DNA from: Candidatus Opimibacter skivensis
GTDB taxonomy: Bacteria > Bacteroidota > Bacteroidia > Chitinophagales > Saprospiraceae
NCBI GenBank assembly: GCA_016721905.1
Contig: JADKHH010000031.1
Location: 62,001-126,000 of the forward strand
Length of the DNA stretch: 64,000 nucleotides
Direction of reading: 5' to 3'
How positions within the stretch are numbered: the stretch's first letter is position 1; every line of letters begins with the position of its first letter. The notes under the pieces are model-generated. The model was not told the DNA's origin. It was given only the letters and a program-made list of their open reading frames with translations, and did no database searches. A program made the translations under genes and the position numbers. Below, piece by piece: positions 9,207 through 18,168 of the stretch.

Positions 9207-9728
9207 TTATTGCTTGTAACAATAACATTCTGATGTCTGGTAACCAGATCCTGGCCATATGCCACTATTCATGTATAAAAATCGCTGGCTTCGAATCAAC
9301 TGTATTGTTTTCGAATAGGCTTGACTACCTCCGTTGGAGGATGCGTCCACGGTGTCTTGTATAAATTCAGCTTCTGTCATTCTAAAGGTGTAAAAGCCGT
9401 TCTCGTATTTCATGTGGTATTCATATCTGCCATGTATCTTGAGCCGATAGATACTATCAAGCGTAATAGTCACATTGTACATGGTATCAAAGTATTCCAT
9501 CGGAGACACATTGTGGATGTAACAGTTGCCCAGGTATTTTCCTTCCATCTCATTGACCAGCACTTTCCAGGTCGTATCGACAAAAGGCATCGTGTCCACC
9601 GGGATCGTATCCATGGGGATGGTATCCGTCGGATCAGGCATGTCGATAGGCGGCATTTCTTTTTCGCCGCAGCCATAGGCTAGCCATCCTAAAAGGCAAC
9701 CCAGGAGAAGTGCCATTTTTACATTCAT
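9207..9728 (-). CDS. Small lipoprotein with Pro/Asp/Thr-rich linker
   Basis: Starting at ATG 9728 gives MNVKMALLLGCLLGWLAYGC, a lipoprotein signal with lipobox LAYGC. A low-complexity linker of repeated DTIP/VDTMP units follows, then about 110 residues of beta-rich sequence with repeated tyrosines (DSIYRLKIHGRYEYHMKYENG). It is probably exposed at the outer membrane. No family is recognised. An upstream in-frame ATG at 9800 would bury the signal, so I rejected it. Confidence 0.6.
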   Translation of the reverse strand: MNVKMALLLGCLLGWLAYGCGEKEMPPIDMPDPTDTIPMDTIPVDTMPFVDTTWKVLVNEMEGKYLGNCYIHNVSPMEYFDTMYNVTITLDSIYRLKIHGRYEYHMKYENGFYTFRMTEAEFIQDTVDASSNGGSQAYSKTIQLIRSQRFLYMNSGIWPGSGYQTSECYCYKQ

Positions 9729-9800
9729 ATCCCAAAGTACCTGAATTCCCGGATATAGAATAGTAAGCCACCCGACATAGGGAGAGTATAGTGCCTCCAC

Positions 9801-10448
9801 ACAGGTATGTCGCAGAATTATTTAAATGATAAATTTCGCAGATTAGATTCGTTCTGTTCGACAGCATGGACATGTCGTTTCGGCTACTTCGACTCCGCTC
9901 AGCACAAGTCCGTTCTCAACGACCGGAATTTGTACCCATGACACAGCCTGAAATGTTATTACCCATTCGAAAGACAATACACTTGTCATCTCGACTTCGC
10001 TCGACGACTTCACAGATTCATGGTAACAGTTTCAAAGACGTTGAGCGGAGTCGAAACGTCAATGAGAAGGATCATGCTCTAGTGTAGGATCAAAAAAAAA
10101 TCTGGGCTCCGTGCAAAGATACTGGTCGTTGAGTGGAGCCGAAACGACAATCAGCAGGAGCTGTGAGATTACTTTGTCAATGACTAGTGTGATGCCACGT
10201 GCCCTTTACTTAATTAGTTAGTCACCTAACATACTCTGTAGAATCCCAGCACAAACTGTCTCAAGACAGTCCCTCTGCCCTCTGCCCTCTGCCAAACCGC
10301 CGCTAATTCACCTAATTTTCGCAAATTAGATTTTCTGCATCCTGGTAAATAGTTGTGGCTCAGTAGAAGTAAATCTGCATTCATTATTTTTACAATGGAT
10401 CTGCGTAATCATGGAGCACCTGGATGAAACCTAACGAAAAAGACAGAT
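9801..10448. repeat. Intergenic repeat block
   Basis: This 650-base gap holds no gene. It contains an inverted REP unit (CGTTTCGGCTACTTCGACTC then CGCTCAG, 9877-9902), a ~75-base unit at 9985-10055 matching 5290-5360, a GTCGTTGAGTGGAGCCGAAA unit at 10125, and three tandem copies of the heptamer CCCTCTG near 10270-10290. Confidence 0.6.
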
Positions 10449-11025
10449 ATGGACGACAAACTACTCAACTACTTTCAAAGGATCATGCCCCTTTCAGATG
10501 AGGAAGCAAGAGCCATTGCTGAGACTATGATCATCCATCATTATCCCAAGGGAACTGTTTTGCTGAAGGAGGGACAAGTATCCATGGAGGCTTACTTTGT
10601 GTTGGAGGGTTGTGTGAGGCAGTATTACATCGTTGACGGAGATGAAAAAACGAATAACTTTTTCACCGAGGAACAATGGGTGGTTTCAATCAATAGTATC
10701 AGTCAACAAATTCCATCTAATCATTTCCTGGAGTGTTGTTTAGATTCTACATTGGTGGTTGGTAACAGGCAAAAGGAAGAAGGCCTATATCGGCAATTTC
10801 CAAAATTGGAAACGATATCGCGTAAGGTAATGGAAAAAGTATTTGCCGGACAGCAGGAAATAATGGCATCGTATACTACACACACCCGAGCAACGCTATC
10901 TGAAATTACTAAAGTCAAGACCTGACTTGTTTCAGAAAATTCCGCAATATCAAATCGCAAGCTATGTAGGGGTGAAGCCTGAATCATTAAGCAGAATCCG
11001 GAAACGGATAGCGCATAAGCTGTAG
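10449..11025 (+). CDS. Crp/Fnr-family transcriptional regulator (frameshifted)
   Basis: Residues 1-150 form a cyclic-nucleotide-binding-like sensor domain with YPKGTVLLKEGQVSMEAYFV and a following VLEGCVRQYY. The reading frame shifts at a run of AC dinucleotides near 10880. The adjacent frame continues PEQRYLKLLKSRPDLFQKIP then QIASYVGVKPESLSRIRKRI and stops at 11025. This restores a protein of about 190 residues, the usual size of the Bacteroidota Crp-like regulators that sense unknown ligands. The recognition helix contains VGVKPESLSRIR. The gene is convergent with the oxidoreductase, separated by three bases. Confidence 0.82.
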
Positions 11026-11028
11026 TAC

Positions 11029-11977
11029 TTAAACCTCAATGGCTACATTACCTTTCTTACGCCCTTTTTCAGCATACGCATGTGCTTCCGCGATTTGGTC
11101 CAGGGAGTAGGTTCGATCAATGACTGGTTTCAATTTTCCGGCTTCCATAAGTCCTTTTAGGAAAGTAATATCGGATGCTGTGTGGCTAATCACACCCGTC
11201 ATTACCTTTTTGCTACTTGTCCTGGAAACCCAGGCGCCTTGAAGCATTTCAGGCATTCCTGCAGCACTTAGAATCATGATTCCCTTTTTAGTTAGTGACT
11301 TTAAACTTCGTGAAACAGATATTGATTTCACAGTATCAAAGATGACATCATACGTTTCGCCATTCTGCGTAAAATCCTCTTTCGTATAATCAATGACTTT
11401 GTCTGCACCGATTGATTTTACAAGCGCCATATTTGCAGTACTGCTGACACCAGTTACATGAGCGCCAAGCGACTTTGCTAGTTGAACAGCTGCACTTCCC
11501 ACCGCACCAGATGCACCGACTACAAGGACTTTTTGACCAGGTTTGATGGCCGCCTTTTTGATGAAGTGCCAGGCTGTAACTCCACCAAAAGGAATGACGG
11601 CTGCCTCCAGATGTGTCATATTAGAAGGTTTTAATGCTATTGAAGTATCTTCAGACAGGCATTTGTACTCTGCATACGCGCCGAAGCTCATATCTGTATG
11701 TCCAAAGACAAAGTCGCCCACTTTGAAATGTTTTACATCCTCACCAACCCTTTCAATTTCACCTGAGAAAACACTTCCCAGGATATTCTTTTAGGCTTGA
11801 ATAAGCCGAAAATAAATCTTACCGCAAAGGATCCGCTTTACGTAATCGCCAATCGCCTGAATTGACCGCGGTGGCTTTAATCTTACCAAAGCTCATTTTT
11901 GCCTGGTGTTGGCTTTTCTACTTGTTTGACCTGAGGACCTCTGGTGGGCCATACTGGGTATAAACTGCTGCTTTCAT
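11029..11977 (-). CDS. NAD(P)-dependent alcohol dehydrogenase / quinone oxidoreductase (multiply frameshifted)
   Basis: The intact C-terminal part (from 11721) has the Rossmann motif VLVVGASGAVGSAAVQLAK and GADKVIDYT, as in zinc-free MDR-type quinone oxidoreductases. The N-terminus is readable in pieces from ATG 11977: MKAAVYTQYGPPEVL, VKQVEKPTPGKNEL, KATAVNSGDWRLRKADPF, RFIFGLFKPKR and SVFSGEIERVGEDVKHFKVG. Each piece sits in a different frame, and each join needs one extra A, T or C in a short run, so at least four bases are missing. The restored protein is about 315 residues, as expected for the family. It probably reduces quinones or enones. Confidence 0.8.
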
Positions 11978-12127
11978 TTTTGTTCGTTATTTTTTGTTAT
12001 CAATTATTTGATGGGGCAAAAGTAGAGGGTACATTTTCTCCTTTCATTGACTTGGGTTAAGAAATGAAATACTACTTTGAAAACTGATAAGATTTCCCCC
12101 GTGCCCCCTTGCCCCTAAATGGGGTAA

Positions 12128-12190
12128 AAATTCACACATTCAGCACTCACAATTCAGCACTCACAATTCACAACTCACAACTCACACTGA
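12128..12190. repeat. Heptamer repeat tract (ACTCACA-type)
   Basis: Successive units of CAGCACTCACAATT and CACAACTCACAACTCACA cover about 60 bases. The same heptamer, on the opposite strand, builds the tracts at 45233-45288, with an inverted copy at about 45328-45368. The surrounding gap 11978-12232 has nothing else I can support. Confidence 0.6.
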
Positions 12191-12232
12191 CAATTTTTCC
12201 CTTACCTTCATATCTACAAACAGCTGCAGCCA

Positions 12233-12808
12233 ATGACATCCCCTACTGTACTGGTTAAGAATATGGTTTGCCACCGGTGTGTCCTATCCGTGGAAGCCAT
12301 ACTGCAGACCACCGGCATACCATATCATACAGTAACCTTTGGTGAGATCCATTTGGTCAATGCTTTAACTCCAGAGCAAAGCCAATTGCTTACAGCTAAG
12401 TTAAGGGAGGTGGGGTTTGAACTGATTGATAACCACATGAGCGGGTTGATTGAAAAGATCAAACAGTTGGTGATCCTGAAGGCACGAAACGAAGGAGATC
12501 ATAAGGATATCAAGATCAATCTATCTGCCTATCTCACCGGAAAGCTCCACTACGAATACACCCATCTCAGCAGTGTATTCTCCTCTGTGGAAGGGCGGAC
12601 CATCGAGAATTATTTTATTGAGCAGCGGATTGAAAAAGCCAAGGAACTGCTTATCTACGGACAGATGACCCTCTCTGAAATTGCATTTGAACTTGATTAC
12701 AGTAGTCCAGCGCACCTCTCTACCCAATTTAAAAAGACCACGGGTCTCACCCCTTCTTACTTCAAAGAGGTAGGGCTGGCCAAGCGTAAAGCGCTCGATA
12801 AGGTCTAA
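12233..12808 (+). CDS. AraC-family regulator with HMA-like metal-sensing N-terminus
   Basis: The N-terminal ~65 residues resemble a heavy-metal-associated (HMA) fold with the Cys pair MVCHRC (Cys13, Cys16) and a babbab-like pattern. From about residue 90 there is an AraC/XylS DNA-binding domain: YLTGKLHYEYTHLSSVFSSVEG, then IENYFIEQRIEKAKELLIYG, LSEIAFELDYSSPAHLSTQF and the terminal KKTTGLTPSYFKE. This one-component HMA-AraC architecture is widespread in Bacteroidota and is usually found beside copper or heavy-metal genes. Its neighbours here, a Cys-rich peptide and a multicopper oxidase, support copper or silver sensing. Direct metal binding is an inference. Confidence 0.85.
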   Translation: MTSPTVLVKNMVCHRCVLSVEAILQTTGIPYHTVTFGEIHLVNALTPEQSQLLTAKLREVGFELIDNHMSGLIEKIKQLVILKARNEGDHKDIKINLSAYLTGKLHYEYTHLSSVFSSVEGRTIENYFIEQRIEKAKELLIYGQMTLSEIAFELDYSSPAHLSTQFKKTTGLTPSYFKEVGLAKRKALDKV

Positions 12809-12845
12809 TCCCAAAATTATATAAGCCATACCCAAAGTCCTGTAA

Positions 12846-12873
12846 CACCCCCCGGGTGCGGGAAATACCTTTG
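12846..12873 (+). promoter_or_regulatory. Putative metal-responsive promoter of the Cys-rich peptide gene
   Basis: A -7 box TACCTTTG (12866-12873) fits the Bacteroidota consensus TAnnTTTG, 29 bases before the peptide start. Just upstream, CACCC-CCC-GGGTG (12846-12858) is a short inverted repeat that could be the operator of the adjacent HMA-AraC regulator. The -33 element is not obvious, as often at activator-dependent promoters. Confidence 0.45.
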
Positions 12874-12902
12874 TCGTATCAATTTAATTAAAATTTTAAA
12901 AC

Positions 12903-13067
12903 ATGAAAAACGTAGTTAACATGAGCCAAAGAAAGCTCAACAACACCACTTCAGCTTTTGGAAAAAGCAATTGTTCATGCCCCGTATGCACATGCGTTGC
13001 ATGCGCCTGCGACACGAATGGTTCCGGTCAATGCCAATGCGGTAGTGCGTGTAACACGAACAGCTAA
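12903..13067 (+). CDS. 54-residue Cys-rich metallothionein-like peptide
   Basis: The reading frame from ATG 12903 (second ATG at 12921) encodes a leader-like polar N-terminus (MKNVVNMSQRKLNNTTSAFG) and a C-terminal 30 residues with nine cysteines in CxC and CxxC spacing (CSCPVCTCVACAC, then CQCGSAC). Such spacing is typical of metallothionein-type Cu(I)/Zn(II)/Ag(I) binding. It has no signal peptide and is probably cytosolic. It is expressed from its own promoter between a metal-sensing AraC-type regulator and a hairpin terminator. The sharp split between polar leader and Cys-rich core also leaves open a modified-peptide precursor, but no maturase gene is nearby. Confidence 0.78.
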   Translation: MKNVVNMSQRKLNNTTSAFGKSNCSCPVCTCVACACDTNGSGQCQCGSACNTNS

Positions 13068-13084
13068 TATGGCTGAAGTCAATA

Positions 13085-13114
13085 AAAGCCGCTCGTGAAA
13101 GAGCGGCTTTTTTT
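13085..13114 (+). terminator. Rho-independent terminator after the Cys-rich peptide gene
   Basis: A perfect 10-bp stem, AAAGCCGCTC / GAGCGGCTTT, encloses a GTGAAA loop and is followed by further T residues (seven Ts in total). It isolates the peptide gene transcript from the esterase operon, or attenuates read-through into it. Confidence 0.9.
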
Positions 13115-13144
13115 AAAATCAAAACCACTCATAAAATATATAAA

Positions 13145-13936
13145 ATGAAAAATTTAATGCCTTTCTTATTTGTCCTTATCCTGGTTTCTTGTCAGAAGGA
13201 AGAGTCCATACCATTTCTTTCAGAGGAGTTTTCAATTAACTCCGCCTCAACAAACGCAACCTATACAATTAACGTTGCCTTTCCTCAGGATTATAATCCC
13301 AACACCCAGTCGTATGCAACTATGTATGTCCTGGATGGCGAAGAGAATTTCAACTTTGTCGCTGAAAATTGCGAAAGGATCAGCCGTGAATTGTCTGCTG
13401 CTAATGTACTGGTCGTGAGTATCGGCTATGGTCGTGACAGAGCCATTGATTATACGCCTTCCGATGCCAATGAAGGTGGAGGTGGTGCAGCGCAATTCAT
13501 GTCTTTTGTCAAGGATGAATTAATACCCAGAATCGAAAGCGATTATGCTGCTGATACCGCAAGGGAAAGCAGAATCATCCTGGGCCATTCGTTTGGTGGT
13601 CTATTTGCAGCGTATGCTTTTACTAATGACAATGCAGTGTTTGGCAATTACCTCATGCTCAGCCCTTCTATTTGGTACGACAATGAAATCATCCTGAAAA
13701 TGGAAAAAGAAAACAGGAGTAGCATTGCGAATCGTCATCAGTTGGTATACCTGGGCCTGGGAGAACTTGAAGGAGGTGGGAGAATGCTTGCTCCATTCCA
13801 GGCTTTTTACCTGCAACTTCAAAGCAACTATCCCGGCATAGCTCTCGAGAAACAGTTGCAGCCGCATCTGGACCATTCGGGGTCCAAGAACCCAAACATC
13901 CTCGATGGCTTACATTTTTATTTTCAAAACAGATAA
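13145..13936 (+). CDS. Lipoprotein esterase of the alpha/beta-hydrolase fold (esterase D/Fes-like)
   Basis: A lipoprotein signal (MKNLMPFLFVLILVSC) is followed by a putative-esterase domain. An early MYVLDGEENFNFV strand segment precedes the nucleophile elbow GHSFGG at residues 147-152 (Ser149), then FGNYLMLSPSIWY. The acid and histidine are probably in the C-terminal region (the H of DGLHFYF). Related enzymes hydrolyse carboxylic esters, including siderophore esters. It is the first gene of a closely spaced run (gaps of 42, 35, 54 and 32 bases) that includes the multicopper oxidase, so a role in metal or siderophore handling is possible but unproven. Confidence 0.82.
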   Translation: MKNLMPFLFVLILVSCQKEESIPFLSEEFSINSASTNATYTINVAFPQDYNPNTQSYATMYVLDGEENFNFVAENCERISRELSAANVLVVSIGYGRDRAIDYTPSDANEGGGGAAQFMSFVKDELIPRIESDYAADTARESRIILGHSFGGLFAAYAFTNDNAVFGNYLMLSPSIWYDNEIILKMEKENRSSIANRHQLVYLGLGELEGGGRMLAPFQAFYLQLQSNYPGIALEKQLQPHLDHSGSKNPNILDGLHFYFQNR

Positions 13937-13978
13937 TCCTACACTAACCATTTTCAAAACCAATTAAAGTAAAACAAA

Positions 13979-14602
13979 ATGAAACACATAAACTATATAT
14001 CCCTCTTCTTCGTGCTTGTGAGCCTCACTGCAGCATCATCGCAAAGTGTCCAAATCAAAACAGCTAAGCATAGCTTTCCGGTTGCAAAATTGACTATCGA
14101 ACCTGCCATTGGCCTCAATCCTTATTCCATGGGTAATTTCCTTGTGAGCAATATCGTACAGTGGAATATTGAAAAGCACCTCAGTATTGTGTCCTATACT
14201 TCTTATGCTTACAACAATGCATTGGATCGTGATTTTAATTACATCCGGACGGATTACAACAATTCGCTGACCCAGAAATTTGGGATTGGTACATCACTAT
14301 ACGGCAAGCGCTCCGCTCACACCTTTAGCCTGATGGCCGGTATCAAGTATGATGCTTTCCAGGAGACACTGCATAACCCGGAGTTTGAGCCCGTGACTGC
14401 ATCGGTAAAATCAGTGAGTCCTGATTTTGGATTAATGTACAATGGGAAGATAGGTAAGGGAAAATGTTTTTTTAGCTACAGGATGTACCTCCCTATTTAT
14501 CCATACCCTCTTAAGAGTTTTGACATATGGTCTATAGATGGCAACTGGCCAATATTACGATGGAATTTGGAATGGGTATCCGATTACAATAAAATTTATT
14601 AA
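13979..14602 (+). CDS. Secreted or outer-membrane protein of unknown function
   Basis: Residues 1-25 are a signal peptide (ending near LTAASSQS). The remaining ~180 residues have alternating aromatic strands (HLSIVSYTSYAYNN, TFSLMAGIKYDAF, FFSYRMYLPIYPY, LRWNLEWVSDYN) and end with an aromatic-rich strand, as in small outer-membrane barrels. It lies between the esterase and the multicopper oxidase in the same transcription unit. A barrel serving metal or substrate passage is a guess from context. Confidence 0.6.
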   Translation: MKHINYISLFFVLVSLTAASSQSVQIKTAKHSFPVAKLTIEPAIGLNPYSMGNFLVSNIVQWNIEKHLSIVSYTSYAYNNALDRDFNYIRTDYNNSLTQKFGIGTSLYGKRSAHTFSLMAGIKYDAFQETLHNPEFEPVTASVKSVSPDFGLMYNGKIGKGKCFFSYRMYLPIYPYPLKSFDIWSIDGNWPILRWNLEWVSDYNKIY

Positions 14603-14637
14603 ATTTCCTTAACCAACCACTTTAAAAGTAATAGCTC

Positions 14638-15958
14638 ATGAATCCCTTATCTAAAACCGTAGTGTATGATCTCGAAGCCAGCGAATTTCCATGGGAAATA
14701 GCTCCTGGTAAATCCATCCAGGCATGGGGTTTCAACAACCAGCTTCCGGGTCCTGTATTAAGAGCAAATGCCGGTGATACCATGCTTATCCGCCTGACCA
14801 ATCACCTGAACGAGCCTACCATGATTCACTGGCATGGCATCTGTCTGCCCGCCTCCATGGATGGAACAGACGCAGTGCAAAAGCCGATTGAACCCGGCGA
14901 AGTTTTTGAATATCGATTTGTGGTGAAAGATGCAGGCACCTTTTGGTATCATGCTCATGCCAATGAAACGGTGCAGATGGAGCGGGGCATGTATGGGGCA
15001 ATCATCGTAGATGGCGAATCAGACCCTGTCGTGGATGGAGAGAGGATTTTTATGATTGATGACATGAAACTCGATGAACACAACGAGTTTACAAAACCCT
15101 CCTGGTTTATGCCCCGCCTTGTTGAACGACATGACGGACGCCAGGGCAATACACTCTTGTTAAACGGGAAGGAAGATTTGATAATTGATGTGAATGGTGG
15201 CCAGACCGAAAGATGGCGCTTTATCAATTCATCCAGTGCCAGGTATTTTCATTTACACCTTGGCGGTAAGTCGTTTAAGATTATTGCATCAGACGGTGGA
15301 TTGTTGGAGCATCCGCTTACGGTTACAGAAGCTTTAATCACGCCAGGTGAGCGTATTGATATTGCCGTTACGTTTACAGAAGGAGAAAGTTTCGTTATTG
15401 AATCGTTGGCGTACAACCGGATGACATTTTTAAACCCAAACGCGAAACATTTGCAACCGTTAGAGCGGGCGAAGACAAGACTTACGAAGGCCTTTATTCC
15501 GGATACCTTGAGAACCATTGAACCACTGGCGTTGCAAGACGCCGCTATTAACAGAACAGTTAAGCTCTCTGTGGGCCCAAGCCTGAAAGATGGCCTGAGC
15601 TTCCTGGTCAATGGAAAAACCCATGTAGATGACAAACCTGTTATGGTTGGTGAACTGCAGGTGTGGGAAGTGGTCAACAGCAGTTTAATGGATCATCCTT
15701 TTCACCTCCACGGCTTTTTCTTCCAGGTCATCGAAGAGAATGGCAAAGCACCTGCATACCGGGCATGGAAAGATACCTATAATCTGACCCCAGAGTAAAA
15801 TAAAAATTGCCTGGATGCCTGATAACCGTCCGGGAACATGGATGTATCATTGCCATATCATTGAGCATCATGCAGCAGGGATGATGGCGCACTTTCAGGT
15901 GGTGGATGGTAGCAAGCCATATGATGCAACACCATCTACTCATCACCATCATCATTGA
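14638..15958 (+). CDS. Multicopper oxidase (frameshifted before the last copper motif)
   Basis: Copper ligand motifs are plain: HWHG at residues 64-67, WYHAHA at 103-108, DHPFHLHGFF near residue 352, and, after a one-base shift close to 15797, HCHIIEHHAAGMM in the adjacent frame. The type 1 and trinuclear sites are therefore complete once the frame is restored, giving about 440 residues. The tail ends in a run of histidines. No signal peptide is visible at ATG 14638, which is unusual since laccase-like copper oxidases normally act in the periplasm. The likely substrate is Cu(I) or phenols; the Cys-rich peptide and HMA regulator upstream favour copper detoxification. Confidence 0.9.
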
Positions 15959-16012
15959 ATACGTAATAGATCACTAGTATAAAACCTATTTCATTAAACC
16001 AAATCAAGCACC

Positions 16013-16403
16013 ATGATAGCTACACTCATAGGACTCGTATCGAGCCTGGTCACTATTTTGATTTTTACGTTTCTAAAACGAATTGATAAAAACACGATCT
16101 ATGGACTCATTCTTATGGCGATTGGTTTCCTGTATATTGGATATACGTGGACAGATTTTGAAACGGCCATCCTCAGTTTTATGCAGGCGATGTTTTTTAT
16201 GGTGCTTGCCTACTTAGGTATTAAGAGGAATTGCTGGTTTTTAGTGGCAGGCTATTTCCTTCATGGCATTTGGGACATGATATATCCCCTGGTGGCAAAT
16301 CCGGATTTACTTCCGCCTGATTACGATTACTTCTGCCTTTACGTACGATTTTATTGTCGGCTTTTATTTAATGATCCTTAATTACAGGGTAAAGAAAAGT
16401 TAG
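16013..16403 (+). CDS. Four-helix membrane protein, DUF6010-like (frameshifted)
   Basis: Four hydrophobic helices with GIWDMIYPL in the loop after helix 3. The frame drifts near 16345; the adjacent frame reads FTYDFIVGFYLMILNYRVKK to a stop at 16403, a plausible last helix. The pattern HGIWDM ... C-YD-IVG-Y resembles DUF6010 proteins, small membrane proteins of unknown function. It is the fourth gene in the esterase/copper-oxidase run. The family call is from memory of the motif and is tentative. Confidence 0.55.
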
Positions 16404-16435
16404 CAGTCTGATCGGTATAAAATTATTCCACCCCA

Positions 16436-17229
16436 ATGAAATCTATCAGACACTTCTTACTAATCCTTCTTCATTCATGGATGTTTTGATCCCGAGTGCT
16501 ACTTCGCAGCATAAATTTGAATTCGGCGTGAGCATAGAGCCACTCGTCGTTCCGATAAACCTTGGGACGTATGTCGAAAACGCGCAAGGCTTTTATGATA
16601 TCAACGGTAGAGGAAAGATTACACAATCGGCATCTGCCTATTTTACCTATTGGCCTTTTACCTCTTGTGGAATTTCGCTCGGTGCAGGTATTCGAAATTT
16701 TAGCTCCCAGATAGATTATGTAATTCCCGATCCATTGTACGAAAATTTGGAACCTATTCTGGAGGGATCTTATCCTTTTTCAGCGAAAGGGTGGGGCCCA
16801 TCTTTGTCAGTACATTTCAGGAAGGAAAAATGGAGAGCCAGAATTGGCCTGGGTATGTTTGATCTGCGTGATCAGGAGTATACATCAAGTTCCCACATTT
16901 CCGGAGTAACCATCTGGCAATCCGGAGGTGAGGTGCTTGTTGATATCCTCAGGGAAGAAAATGCATATTGGCATACAGCCCCAAATTCGTATGAATTTCT
17001 TCAATTGGAGGGGCAGTACAATATTTTAGATAATTTTTCATCAAGTGCGGTTTTGAAACCACGATAAATAGTCCATATCCATATCCAACACGCTTGTTAT
17101 TTCAGGCTTTACACCAGACACACCACCACAATCTCAGGTGCTGAATGACTATACCATGAAGAATACGCTCACTTCTTTTCATTTGGTATCGGCTATGTAC
17201 TTGGCTTTGGAAGATACAACCATGATTGA
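16436..17229 (+). CDS. Outer-membrane beta-barrel protein (frameshifted)
   Basis: ATG 16436 starts a signal peptide (MKSIRHFLLILLHSW) that hits a stop near 16483. The next frame resumes at LIPSATSQHKFEFG and stays open for about 190 residues of barrel-like strands (SASAYFTYWPF, CGISLGAGIRNF, WRARIGLGMFDL). Another frame near the 3' end gives FSFGIGYVLGFGRYNHD to a stop at 17229, a typical barrel C-terminal strand. At least two indels are therefore needed, and the middle of the 3' part (17040-17170) is uncertain. It is the last gene of the putative copper operon. Confidence 0.55.
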
Positions 17230-17261
17230 AATGAAGATAGGATGTAGCATCGTGAATGCCT

Positions 17262-17376
17262 ATAACATCGGATGCTCATAAGCAGGGCTATCAACATTGA
17301 GAATGAAGACGTAAATTTGGACAAAGGAGCCCTAGAGACAGCCTCAAACCAGTCGGCCTGCCTACGAGTATCCTTT
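17262..17376 (+). repeat. Dispersed ~115-bp repeat, copy 2
   Basis: Near-complete copy with ATAACATCGGATGCTCATAA, GAAGACGTAAATTTGGACAA and CAGTCGGCCTGCCTACGAG. It lies 33 bases after the barrel gene's restored stop and before the 3' end of a minus-strand gene. Confidence 0.75.
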
Positions 17377-17471
17377 GGCGTTATCTATATTGTTTAATGC
17401 ATTTAAGTCAAAACGCTGTTGGCCTCAGCTTCTTTAAATTTCGAATTTGCTCATATTCGGATCTTTGCCGG

Positions 17472-17729
17472 CTATTCGATTACTGAAGGCAACTTAAACC
17501 GCACGTTTTTCGCAAAATAAACCTTCCCTCCTTGATCGATCAAGGTATAGCAAGTGTGGCCTCGCGTTGTACTCACGAAATCCAGATTGCTATGCTCATA
17601 GACATTGATGGGACGCTGGGCATTTTGCATCCAATCCTGAAGCGCATTTTCCCGGGATGCACGGGCTGAAGCGCAAGAAGATAGATAAAACATCATGGAG
17701 ACAATTACGGTCAGTAGTATGTAGCGCAT
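17472..17729 (-). CDS. Small lipoprotein
   Basis: An 85-residue protein with signal MRYILLTVIVSMMFYLSSC and lipobox LSSC. The mature ~65 residues include two Tyr-rich beta segments (HTCYTLIDQGGKVYFAKN). No family recognised. The divergent gap to the M60 gene (17730-18168) holds no feature I can support. Confidence 0.55.
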   Translation of the reverse strand: MRYILLTVIVSMMFYLSSCASARASRENALQDWMQNAQRPINVYEHSNLDFVSTTRGHTCYTLIDQGGKVYFAKNVRFKLPSVIE

Positions 17730-18168
17730 AAAATACCATTTTGCCGGAAAACAAATTTTGCCAGCTCTTGTTCACACTCTTTACACTGAAATAATTGAAA
17801 ATTATTCCTTGTGGCAGGGGTTTTTAGATCAGCGACGGCAGGATCCGTTCAAGGGTGGACCATTCACCTAGTACCCTCAGATGGTTTGTGAGCATCCAAC
17901 GGCGATGCAGCACCACAAGGTTGCTTATGCTTACCAGTGATTACCCATGATAAGGATTCCTTGAAACAGATTATCTTGCTTTTGAAATTGAAGGCCTATG
18001 GGGACTAACAACTTATTTTTATGTCACAGATCCATTGACCGTCACTGCACAGAGTCCTGTTCACTATCAACAATTCTAAAGACGCATATACCGAACAAGA
18101 TAGCTGTCTGCTATGCCGCACAAGCAAAGAGTCAATGAGGCAAATACCTAAATTAATAAAATAGAAAG

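Noticed and set aside
12903..13067. RiPP precursor peptide
   Set aside because: The leader/core look is suggestive, but no modifying enzyme or transporter is adjacent and the Cys spacing fits metal binding.
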